Assembly (NCBI RefSeq): GCF_033958435.1
Contig: NC_134160.1
Coordinates: 16,913,001 to 16,977,000 of the forward strand
Length of the DNA: 64,000 bases
DNA from: Carettochelys insculpta
Lineage: Eukaryota; Chordata; Testudines; Carettochelyidae
Direction: 5' to 3'
Below the pieces are notes generated by a model. The model was not told where the DNA came from, searched no databases, and saw nothing but the letters and a program-made list of their open reading frames with translations. Below are positions 21,735-32,075 of this stretch, piece by piece (within the stretch, counting starts at the first letter, position 1; the number at the start of each line of letters is the position of its first letter). Both the position numbers and the translations under genes were made by a program.

Positions 21735-22445
21735 AGCTGCGTCTACACGTGCACGCTACTTCGAAGTAGCGGCAGCAACTTCGAAATAGCGCCCGTCGCG
21801 TCTACACGCGTCGGGCGCTATTTCGAAGTTAACTTCGACGTTAGGCGGCGAGACGTCGAAGTCGCTAACCTCATGAGGAGATAGGAATAGCGCCCTACTT
21901 CGACGTTCAACGTCGAAGTAGGGACCGTGTAGACGATCCGCGTCCCGCAACGTCGAAATTGCTGGGTCCTCCATGGCGGCCATCAGCTGGGGGGTTGAGA
22001 GATGCTCTCTCTCCAGCCCCTGCGGGGCTCTATGGTCACCGTGGGCAGCAGCCCTTAGCCCAGGGCTTCTGGCTGCTTCTGTGGCAGCTGGGGATCTATG
22101 CTGCAGGCACAGGGTCTGCAACCAGTTGTCAGCTCTGTGTATCTTGTGTTGTTTAGTGCAACTGTGTCTGGGAGGGGCCCTTTAAGGGAGCGGCTTGCTG
22201 TTGAGTCCGCCCTGTGACCCTGTCTGCAGCTGTGCCTGGCATCCCTATTTCGATGTGTGCTACTTTGACGTGTAGACGTTCCCTCTCTGCGCCTATTTCG
22301 ATTTTGGGCTGAGCAACGTCGAAGTTGAACATCGACGTTGCCGGCCCTGGAGGACGTGTAGACGTTATTCATCGAAATAGACTATTTCGATGTCGCAACA
22401 TCGAAATAAGCTATTTCGATGTTGGCTGCATGTGTAGACGTAGCC
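21735..22445. mobile_element. TIR element family A, copy 1 (711 bp)
   Basis: Ends AGCTGCGTCTACACGTGC and, inverted, GGCTACGTCTACACATGC. Flanked by CAT on both sides (21732-21734, 22446-22448). The first ~230 and last ~130 bases are packed with TTCGAAATAG/CTATTTCGA palindromes, such as GCTACTTCGAAGTAGC. The middle third is GC-rich and non-palindromic. Two overlapping minus-strand frames, 21756-22121 (121 codons) and 22055-22372 (105 codons), are open and are shared with the other three copies. No DDE transposase is present, so it is probably a non-autonomous DNA transposon. Confidence 0.85.
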
Positions 22446-22506
22446 CATGTGGAATAAAATGCTACTCGGTATGAGGGAGAATATCAGAATCTGGTCTTTA
22501 TTGAGA

Positions 22507-22740
22507 TCTACATAAAAACAGTCACACTGGGTCATACCAGTGGTCCATCTAGCCCAGTATCCTGTCTGCCTGCCGTGGCCAATGTCAAGTGATTCAGAGA
22601 GAATGAACAGGACAGGTAATCACCCAGTAATCCAGCCCCTTCTGCCTATTCCCAGAGTCTGGCAAAACCTGTTGCACACTTGCCTTTCAGTTCATCTCCT
22701 GACTTTCAACTATATCCTATCTCCAGTAGATATTGACACA
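22507..22740 (-). mobile_element. CR1/L3-type LINE 3' tail
   Basis: Starts with ACTGGGTCATACCAGTGGTCC and CATCTAGCCCAGTATCCTG, which I recognise as the reversed 3' region of a common turtle CR1-type LINE. The fragment at 62420-62780 appears to be the upstream part of the same family on the other strand. Coordinates are approximate. Confidence 0.55.
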
Positions 22741-23221
22741 GATCTGGTTCTGTAGCTCTTCCATCTCAGGTCAGATTTTCACCTGATTGGTATCTCAGTG
22801 GCAGTTTGGTTCAAATTGTCTCTGTGCTTCCGGCTTTCATGTTTTCCAATTCTTGCTGCAGCACCTCTCGGGAAGCTCAGCTAAACAAGTCTGATTTCTC
22901 ATATAATTTCAAGTCCTATTATGTGAACATGATGGACAGCATTTTCTCTCACTCTTGCCCACCAGAGAACCAGTAAGGAGCCTGTTCAGACCAAATGTGG
23001 TATTATGGTGGTGGTTTCAGTTACATTTGTAAATTGATTATTTGAATCATGCAGATCACTAAAGATAAGCTGCAAACACAGAAACCTTAGTTAGGGTTTA
23101 TGACCTTTCTTGATCACAGATACATATAAGTTCATTGTCATAAGTCTCATAACTCATGGGACTGTTGGTCTGAAAAGGAATTGGAGAGGTCTTATGGTCC
23201 ACGCCCCTAAGCAGAGGCACA
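22741..23221. other. Unassigned interval
   Basis: Nothing recognised on either strand. Confidence 0.4.
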
Positions 23222-23345
23222 TGGGGTTGCCAGCCCAGCAGGACTGCCTAGCACCTCCATGGACTGCAGATTAATCTTTACTTAAAAATTATCTCATGTG
23301 ATGAAACTTCCAGGAAGGCCTCCAGCCGAAACTGGCAACCCTAGA
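23222..23345. mobile_element. Small TIR repeat with GTTGCCA ends
   Basis: About 124 bases starting GGGGTTGCCAGCC and ending AACTGGCAACCCTAG, an inverted terminal pair. The interior has the phrase AGATTAATCTTTACTTAAAA and ATGTGATGAAACTTCCAGGA, the typical body of a small abundant amniote repeat of this kind as I recall it. Non-coding. Confidence 0.6.
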
Positions 23346-23388
23346 TTCAGGACATAGTAAACCTAGGCCATGCCTGATAGGAGTTTTT

Positions 23389-25655
23389 CATAGAATTCTA
23401 GGACTGCAAGGGACCTCAGGAGGTCCAGCCCTCTGCCTAAAGCAGGATCCACCCTAACTAAATCATCCCAGCCAGGACTTTGTCAAGATGGGAATTAAAA
23501 AACCTCTAAGGATGGAGATTCCACCACCTCTCTAGGAAACTCATTCCAGTGCTTCACCACCCTCCTCATGAAATATTTTTTTCTAATATCTAACCTACAC
23601 CTCTCCCTCTGTAACTTCAGACCATTGCTTCTTGTTCTGCCATCTGTCACTACTGAGAACAACCTCTCTCCATCCTCTTTAGAGCTCACCATCCCACCCC
23701 TTCAGGAAGTTGAAGGCTGCTAACAGATTGCCCTGCACTTTTTTCTTCTACAAACTAAATAACCCCAAATCCCTCAGCCTCTCCTCTCCTCTCAGGTCAT
23801 GTGCTCCTGCCTCCTAATCGTTTTTGTTGCCCTCTGCTGAACTTGCTCCAGTGCATCCACATCCTTTCTATACTGGGGTCCCAGAGCTGGCTGCAATACT
23901 CCAGATGTAGCCTCACCAGCAACGAATAGAGGAGAATAATAACTTCTCTACATCTCCTGGAAATGCTTCTCCTAATGCACTGCAATATGCCATTAGCCTT
24001 CTTGGCTACAAGGGCACACTGTTGACTCATATCCAGCCTCTCAGCCACTGTAATCCCCACGTCCTTTTCTGCTGTACTGCTACGTAGCCTGTCAGTCTGC
24101 AGCCTGTAACAGTGCTTGGGATTCTTCTGTCCCAACTGCAGGGATCTGCACTTGCCCTTGTTGAACCTTATCAAAAACTTTTTGGGTCAATCCTCCAAGT
24201 TGTCTAGGTCACTCTGTACCATATTCCTACCCTCCAATGTATCTACCTCTCCCCCATCTTAGTGTCATTTGCAAATTTGCTGAGGGTGCAATCCATCGTC
24301 TCATCTAGGTCATTAATAAAGATGTTGAACAATACTGGCCCTAGAACCAATCCTTGGGGCACTCCACTTGAAACCGACCACAAACCAGACATAGAACCAT
24401 TGATTACTAGCCTTTGGGTTTGACAGTCTCTCCAGCTTTCTATCCACCTTATAGTCCATGGATCTAATCCATACTTCCTTAACTTATGGACAAGAATGTT
24501 GTGGGAGACTGTATCAAAAGCTTTACTAAAGTCAAGGTATGTCACATCCATTTACTTCCCCATGTCCACAAAGCCAGTTACCTCCTCATAGAAGCTAATC
24601 AGATTGGTAAGGCATGACTTGCCCTTGGTGAATCCAAGTTGACTATTGTTGATCACTTTCCCCTCTTCGAAGTGCTTCAAAATGGATTCCTTGAGGATCC
24701 CCTACATGATTTTTTCCAGGGACTGAGGTGAGGCTGACCGGTCTGTGGTTCCCTGGATTGTTCTTCTTTCTTTTGTTAAAGATGGGCACTACATTTTCCA
24801 GTCATCTGGGACCTCTCCCAATCTTCATGAGTTTTCAAAGATAGCTGTAACTTTTACAGTCATTTCTGAGTCAGAAAACATTGTTCTGCAGAGCTGGCAC
24901 TCCTTGGTCTCCTACTGAATCCCATAAAAGTTCACAGGGCTTTTGAGTGGGGAGTGGGAGCAGTGGCATCTGCCAATTCCCCAATATGCTTGGATATATT
25001 AAGTCCAGACCCATGAATTTGTGTGCTTCTAGCTTTTTAAAATAGCTCTTAACCTGTTCTTTACCCCTCGGTGACTGCCCACCTTCCTTCCCATACTGCT
25101 TTACCTAGTGCCATGGTCTGGGAGCTGACCTTGTCCATGAAGATTGAGGCATAAAAAAGCATTGAGTAATTCAGCCTTTCCTACATCATCTGTCACCAGA
25201 TTACCTCTCATGCAGGAACAACCCCACACCTCCCTGGTAATCATCTTAGCGTTAACACGCCTTGAGAAACCCATCTTGTTGCCCTTCATATTCCTTGCTA
25301 ACTGCAGTTCCAATTGTGTTTTCAAAGGCTTCCTGATTATTCCCTGGCATTCTCCCCTTCATATTAGTTTCCCAGGGGATCCTGCCCATCAGTTCTCTCA
25401 GGGAGTTGAATTTTGCTCTTCTGAAATCAAGGGTTTGTATTTTACTGCTCACCTTTCTTCCTTTTATCAGGATCTTGAAATCTACTATCTCATGATCGCT
25501 GCAGCCCAGGGTGTCACCTACTTCAGTTTCGCCTACTAGTTTGTGAGCAGCAGGTCGCCCCTGTTTGTGAGCAGCAGGTCAAGCTGCGCACCGCCCCAGT
25601 CAGTTCTTTCAGCAGTTGTACGAGGAAATTATCCCCAACATTCTCCGAACACTAG
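23389..25655 (-). mobile_element. CR1 LINE, second copy, 3' 2.3 kb
   Basis: On the minus strand it runs from the 5'-truncated end near 25655 to the 3' end at 23389. The best frame, 24243-24551, encodes [35 protein letters not shown] and [18 protein letters not shown], so the catalytic FADD is changed to FAND. A second piece, 23797-24174, covers the thumb region (KGKCRSLQLG, AEKDVGITV, MSQQCALVAKKANGIL). Frames are broken between pieces, so it is a dead copy. A short direct duplication of GTTTGTGAGCAGCAGGTC lies near 25540-25580. Confidence 0.9.
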
Positions 25656-28369
25656 GTATAACTCTCTATTATCTAGAATATTTGAATATCCAGCAACCTC
25701 CTGGTCCTGAGGCTGTTGGATATGAAAGAGTTTACTGTACTCAAATTCTCCAGGCAATACAGAAGTTAAAGAAATAAAAATGCAGGAATTCTAGTGGCAT
25801 TACAAAAGAATGACCTTTAGTGAAAAAAGTATGTAGTAATGAGTCATATGTGTTCTGTATTGTTTGCCAGAGTAACTCGTCTGTCACACATGGCAGTACA
25901 AATGATATTAGAAGACACACTGCTGGGTCCTGACATGACACTGCAGCAAAAGCTGGTGCAGCTTCAAAGAAAATAACCAATGTATTTGTCATCTTCAAAT
26001 ATTGGAGAGAAAAATAGTTGAACAGAATTACGTTTTATTAGTTTTGTTGTAAAGTACAATTTGAAGGTTTTTTTTTTCTGTTTATCATGCAAGTGAAATA
26101 TTTAAAGCAATGTTTTCTGACTCAGAAATGACTGTAAAATACAGTTGTGGGCATACAAAAAGTGTACATAATTATTCATCAAGGCCCTGCTGAGGATGAA
26201 AGCTGCCGACTCCACGAGAGAACATAACAGGATATGACAGTGATAGTGCCTTTGTGACGAAGGGTGTTAATAACTGTTCTCAGTGAACTCACAGAAGAGC
26301 AGTCCAGTGTTCTCTTTAAAGTTGGCCATCCATACCATCTGATCCACAGTGTGACCAACAAAGCTGAAAAGATGTTCATAGCAGACATCAGAGGAACAGT
26401 AACCATAGGATATGCAGTCTCCTTTAGACATTGCTAGCTCCTAGAGCAATGAACTGAGTCTCTGGGCCCTAGAGTCTAGGGTTCTTACCATCTGGACAAC
26501 TACAGTGGTTTTAGAGCCACCAGACACAATTGTCAGACTACTTACGGCTTGGGAGGGGGATATGCTAGACTGGAAATGCTTACAAAAAGCCAGTGAAGAC
26601 CTTTCAATGGAGTGACTTATATAGACAATTTGCTTGGTTAGTGAAGAGCCAGGCTGTTTGTTCTATCAGTGGGAAGGGACAAGCTGCCTCTGCCGAAACA
26701 AAGGGACTGGATTTGGTTTCACCTTTGGAGGGGGGAGAGGAGCAGCATGGCCTGGGAGGTCTCTAACAGCTCCCACTCCCTGCCCAAAAGGGGCCTGTAA
26801 ACTTCCATGGGATTCAGTGGGAGACCAGGGAGTGCCAGCTCTGCAGAGACCATCCATTGAGGAGGAGCACAGACCCAAACGAGTGCCAGTCATTTAGAGA
26901 CATCCATGGCCTCCAGACTGTAGCCCAGGAAACCAGGAGTGGGCTCAGCACCACTCGGGGAAGTCATAAACTGGCCAGGAACCACTGAGCTGCAGCACTT
27001 ACCACGGGACTTATGTGCAGCATCCCATCCACCTTGACCCCTGCAAGGGAGGAACCTGTGTGGTTGTCTGCAGTGATGAATGGAGGGAGATGAAGAATTA
27101 GTTGATGTTTTAGTACATTAGTTAATCTCCAACCTTTCCTTCCTATGAGCCTGTCTTTCCTGCCTCTAATGAAACCCCAGTGGCATTGTGTTTTGAAGGT
27201 GCCATTTCATGGTTGGTGTTTGCATTTGGTGCTGGTGTTGATTGTGTTCCATGCAAGAAGGGTGATGGCATTGGTCACTTTCCCAAGCAACATTGCCCTG
27301 TGTGTCTCAGGCACAGAGAGGAATCCCCTTGGATGGAGGGACCAGGCACCAAAATAAAGAACCCGAGATCCAGCCCGTGCAAGGAGGGTGAGAAGTGCCT
27401 TTGATTAGTAAGCACCAGGGAGGGAGGAAGCCTGAGCCATGTCTCTGGGGAGGGGCTACATCAAGAAAATTCAAAAGAAGTACTAAGGGAATTTAATTAT
27501 TTCTGCAGTGTAATTAAACAAATGTTTTGAAGCATATGCCAACTTGATGGCTAAGTTTGCAGTGCTATTTAACCAGTCTGCTTTTAAGGACATCCACATT
27601 TAAGGACATTTTTTCTCAAGATGAAGAAGATCTTTGCGTAAAATCTTTTAAACTAATCTCTGAAAATCTACAAATTTAACAGCTCTACCTGAATTTTTAT
27701 TTAGTATTTTGCCTTTGCTTGACAGTGCAACTGAGATTCTGGAAAGTGAAGGATCCCCCTAACCCTCAATCCCTTTCTTGCATTCCAGCATTATGAAATT
27801 GCTCCAGATCTTTGTAAGACATCTAAAATCTTTCAGCCCCAATGGAACAGAAGAATTGTTCGGTGCTTCTGTTAATTCCAGACAGGCAACTGGAAGGTAA
27901 CAAGTTGGTTGTTGGATTTAATGCTTTGCAGTTCTTGAAGTCTGAAAAAATGCAAAGCCATGCGCATTGTTGTGACACACTTAGGAAGATTTACAGTGAA
28001 GCTCTTCTGGAAAAGGATGAAATAACAAGCATGGCAGCTCTGGGGAGGGGCAGGGGGGCATGGCTTCAGAGTTCTGCTCCTTTGCCTGCTGGGAGGGTCA
28101 GATAACCTTCAGCTCGTCAAACAGTAGTAAGTGGAAACAAAAGCCCTCACCTGGTTCAGTGCAAAAGGCTCATCCTTGTAATTTGTTTACAGATAGGAGA
28201 CGCTGCCCATTTCCCCGGGTTTATTAAGCATAGTTGCCCTATAAACAATTCCGTTAGGTCAAATAAAAATTAGACATGGGGTAGTCCTGAGGAGAAATGG
28301 AAATGCCTTCATATGCATCCCTGGTTTGACAATTCAGTACAATTATCCTTTTGTGCTTCTGTAGCACCT
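25656..28369. other. Unassigned interval
   Basis: About 2.7 kb with no recognised repeat or gene. The section 26620-27060 is somewhat GC-richer with frames open on both strands, but there is no domain, codon bias or splice structure to support an exon. Confidence 0.35.
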
Positions 28370-28505
28370 TTCATCCCAGGAGTTAAAAGGCCTAGCAAAC
28401 ACAAACAAAGCCTCACAATTCCTCTGTGAGAGAAGCAAGAATTATTATAACGAGTTTACAGATGGAGGAATATTGAAGTATAATAAAAGCAATTGATTTG
28501 CACAA
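28370..28505 (-). repeat. MIR/CORE-type SINE remnant
   Basis: Contains the reversed MIR-type phrase series AGCCTCACAATTCCTCTGTG, GAATTATTATAAC, TTTACAGATGGAGGAA. Diverged and truncated. Confidence 0.5.
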
Positions 28506-28572
28506 GTTAATTCAATAAGTAAATATCAAAGAAAAAAATTAAACCCAGACGACCACTTATAGTTTCCTGTGG

Positions 28573-28776
28573 TACCATAAAGTTTGTTTCCAGCCACCAG
28601 TCCTGGTTTTCAGTATTCAGTGCTGTTATTAGCTCTGATTTGCCCCTAAATGACTTCTTAGAGCCCAGTTATCAGTGGTAGTGGTACTAGACAATGTCAA
28701 CCTTCCATCATTCAGCAAATTCTCTCATTTGGCACCAGTCAGGTCCCAAGGTTTGCCAGGTTAGAGAGGTTCAATC
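28573..28776. mobile_element. Dispersed repeat E, copy 2 (uninterrupted)
   Basis: Aligns by eye with the copy at 18663-19372 once the MITE is removed: AAAGTTTG..CAGCCACCAGTCCTGG, a junction TTCAGTATTCAGTGCTGTT, then AGAGCCCAGT and CCATCATTCAGCAAATT. The right terminus on the minus strand begins ATTGAACCTCTCTAACC. The left terminus is lost. Confidence 0.75.
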
Positions 28777-29875
28777 TCTGTTACCCTCCCAACTCCTATA
28801 CTCATTCTTCAATGTTCCTTAGGTACATCATCTGTGTTACTAGTTCCCATAACAGCGTGTGAATTCATCACTCTAAAGCACTCTCTTTTCTTTGGGACAA
28901 TCAACCCAAATTCTCTAGTCTTTTGTCAGCTATTGAAGCTTCTGGAGGTCTGGCATCACTCTATTTTCCCTCTGAAAAGAAATCCCATGATACACTCAGA
29001 ATAGCTATTATAATTATGAAGAATAAACTTTTTGTAGATGCAACATTAGTTTTTGGGGCCCAGTAAACATTTATTATTGAAGGGCTGTTAGATAAAAAGA
29101 TTTTTTGTATTGAGCATTGCTTTGGTTGGTGTATTACTCTGCTTAACATCTCCCTGACAGATCTATTTAAAGCATTCCTCTCATCTGGCCTTCCCCAGGC
29201 AATGCCTCTCTCTGTCCATCAGTCAAAGGGAGTCATAATACAGCTTAAATGAGTCTCATGACACAGTGCCCTTGCATCAGTAACAGTGATGAATACCAGC
29301 TCCAGCACTCATGCCCGCCTTGCTGCAATTACAGGTATAGCAGCAACACTGATGCAGGAACCAGTTTTCATGTGCCCACAGCAAATCTGCACAGGGAGAG
29401 GATTCCTTAGCACAGTGAAGTGACAACAGGCAAGAAACAGAGGTTCTGGAAGGTTGTGGACTGACTTGTTTAGGTTCTGATTCCTCTTCAAATGGTAAAG
29501 ATGAAACAAAACAACTTGTGGCAAACTGGGAATGTGTAAGTGGAGTGTGGCTGAGGCTAAGGTTAGGAGCCTTACCTGGGAGTAAGAGTGGCCAGAGACC
29601 CTCATGAGGTCCAGCCACTGGGTGAGGGAAAAGCCTAAGTTAACACAGGGCAGTCTGAATAGAGGGTGTTTGGTGTATTTTAATGTAAGTGTGTAAAACA
29701 CTTTGGGATCTTCTAGGGCAAGGCACTTGGGTGATGGTGACTGTGAGAACCTTGATGTCCCAGGGTGGAAGGAGCTATCTAAACACCAGTACGAGTATTT
29801 ATTTGTTTCAATAAATTATATTTCATGTATTGCTGCATTTCCGCTCACACAGTGAATCTGTGTGCTTTGAAACTT
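28777..29875. other. Unassigned interval
   Basis: No supported gene or repeat. The 29277-29701 minus-strand frames overlap each other in different frames and have no domain. Confidence 0.35.
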
Positions 29876-29877
29876 TG

Positions 29878-30055
29878 GGGGGGAGGGATAGCTCAGTGTT
29901 TTGACCTGCTAAACCCAGGGTTGTGAGTTTAGTCCTTGAGGAGGCCATTTAGGGATCTAGGCAAATAGATTAGAAAAAGGATGGTGCTTGGCCCTGCCAA
30001 GAGGGCAGAGGACTGGACTCAATGATCTCCCAAGGTTCCTTCCAGCTCTATGAGA
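29878..30055 (+). repeat. Turtle tRNA-derived SINE (tortoise Pol III/SINE type)
   Basis: The head is tRNA-like with an A box (TAGCTCAGTGTTTTGACC, about 29889) and a B box (GGTTGTGAGTTTAGTCC, about 29920), the internal promoter of RNA polymerase III. A linker follows (GAGGCCATTTAGGGATCTAG). The tail (GATGGTGCTTGGCCCTGCC, then CTTCCAGCTCTATGA) resembles the 3' end of CR1, which is the expected feature of a SINE copied by the CR1 machinery. This family is known from cryptodiran turtles and is the strongest indicator of the source organism. Confidence 0.82.
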
Positions 30056-32030
30056 AGTGTGTCTCCATATATTAATAGGGGCCAGCACTGTATGTTCTTT
30101 GGTGTCTAGGCTCAATCTCTGGGCACAGGCTCTGTCCGTCTGGCACCCCTTCATAGAAGTGGGACCCTGCAGTCCTGCTGCCCTAGACCCCAAAACCAGT
30201 GCTGATTCTCCCTCTCCTCCCCAAGATTCACAGTAGCTTAAGCATACCCTCCTTGGAGCTCCACCCATGTGGCTACCCTAGTTTGTAGCTTAATCCTTCA
30301 GCAACAGTTGAAGCACATAAGAGACTTTGCGAAGGGGATTCTAAACCAGTCACTTTCAGAAAGCAAAAGAGAGAGACTAATCCCAGTAAAATAAGAAACA
30401 CTCTAACACTCTTCCGTGCCTCAGTTTCCTCTGCACTCCTGAGGGTTATTTGAGATTTGCTTAGTGTCTTTTCAGGATTCCAGGCCCCATCTCCTGAACT
30501 TATCTTCTCCAACTCAGGCTTCTCTTCCATACTATGGAGTCTACTTGGTGTCCTGCCCTCAACTCTCATTCTAGCTCAGAAAGCCTGACCCTTTGTGTCT
30601 CATGACCTAAGTTCCCTGGAAGCCATACAGCTATCTATTTAGCCCCATATAGGTGCTCCAGGAGGCCGTGCAGAGCAGGAACCTGTGGCAGCCTGGCGCC
30701 AATCCTGGGGCATTCAGGGATGCCCAGCTCTGATTTTGGAGCAGCCCATCCCTGACCTTGCTGTGGCTGATGTGACCAAGCCCTGGAGCTGCCAGAGTGG
30801 GGAGACATGCTATCCCCTCCAGCTGCTGTAAGGAGAGAGAGAAAGAGAGAGTCCCCTCCTCTTGAAGTATCCATGGAGCACTCTCCTCAGAGCTGGCCTG
30901 TCCATAGGATGGTTCTAGGTGGCTGCCCCAGGCTTAGAGGGGCACTGCGATAACTGCCCAAGTCATCCTATGGAGAGGTCCTAGGGCAGCGTGGAGTAGC
31001 AGCAGGAGTTGGCCCCTGCCCCACACTCACTGCAGTGGTGGGAGCTGAAGCACCTGGCCTCCCCTGCTCTACCCTGCCCTGCTGCCTGCTCCCATCTTGC
31101 TGTGCTTGGCTTTGGAGATTCTAACCTCAAGCCTTTAGCAAGATCTCACAAGCATGTGCAAATTTGCAGAGGCCTGTAACTTGGTGAAATTTTGGTGAAT
31201 TTTCAATGGGTCAGTAAAGGATTCCTCTTAGACTCCAGGACTACACCCATACAGAATTTCAGCCTTCCTGGATGTCTACATTGGCATAGTTGGGAAAAAA
31301 GTTTAATTTGTGTGCCTCTTTGCATTTCCCCCCTTCATTTGGAGATGGTGACTGTTCATCACTTGTGAAATTCAGACCTCCTCCATGTATGCCTGGAGAT
31401 AGAGGAGCCTAACTTTGACACCCAGTTTTAAAAATCTTGAGCCATGTATCGAAAGTTAAGCTCCTAAATCTTTATGGCTAGATTTTCAAATGGCTAAATT
31501 TTCAGATGGTGCTGACCATACACAGCTCCCAGTGAAGTTAAATCAAGGCCCAAATATGAATTTAGGTGTCTAGTTTTAGGTGTCAAGGTCTGAAAATGCT
31601 ATCATCCATTTTTAATGATAGTTTACATGTACTTTTAGAGTGGCACAATGTCTGTGGAATTAATACTATAGTTCCATAAATGCTAACAAAATTAACCATA
31701 ATTAATCATCTCATGTTGGCTTCCAAAGGAAGGAAGGAGCAGTAATGAGAAGCTGCATAGCACAATTTATCTCTAATTAGGATAGACTTTTATTTTTCAA
31801 CTGATTGTTCAATGTTGCTACAGGGCTGTAATTTCAGCAGAACTGAAATCAATTGTTAAATTCCTTACTAAGGTAATTCACGAGTCCTGAGTAACTGTAT
31901 TGTTCCTTTTTGCTAATTATTTTTATAATATTTTATAATTTTATAATAATTTTGTAATAATAATATTATAATAATAATAAATAACAATAAAATAGTAAAT
32001 AATTTCATAATAATTTAGTTATAATTATTT
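30056..32030. other. Unassigned interval
   Basis: No gene or named repeat supported. A C/G-rich stretch lies at 30890-31100. An AT-rich low-complexity tract built from TAA/TTATAA repeats lies at about 31920-32025. Confidence 0.35.
31920..32025. repeat. AT-rich low-complexity tract
   Basis: About 100 bases of imperfect TAATAA and TTTTATAA repeats. Confidence 0.85.
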
Positions 32031-32075
32031 TGCTAGTCTTTAAAGTGCTACTTGACTGCTTTTTGTTTTGTATTG
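32031..32075. repeat. Fragment of a dispersed repeat (TAGTCTTTAAAGTGCTAC type)
   Basis: Shares the phrase TTAGT/TAGTC-TTTAA-GTGCTAC-GACTGCTT with the longer copy at 47412-47482. Only the first ~45 bases are present. Confidence 0.45.

Noticed and set aside
21735..22445. CRISPR-like array because of repeated TTCGAAATAG palindromes
   Set aside because: Repeats are irregular and palindromic, lie inside a TIR element, and the genome is eukaryotic.
29878..29945. Possible tRNA gene
   Set aside because: A and B boxes are present, but the sequence continues into a SINE body with a CR1-like tail and a cloverleaf is not complete.
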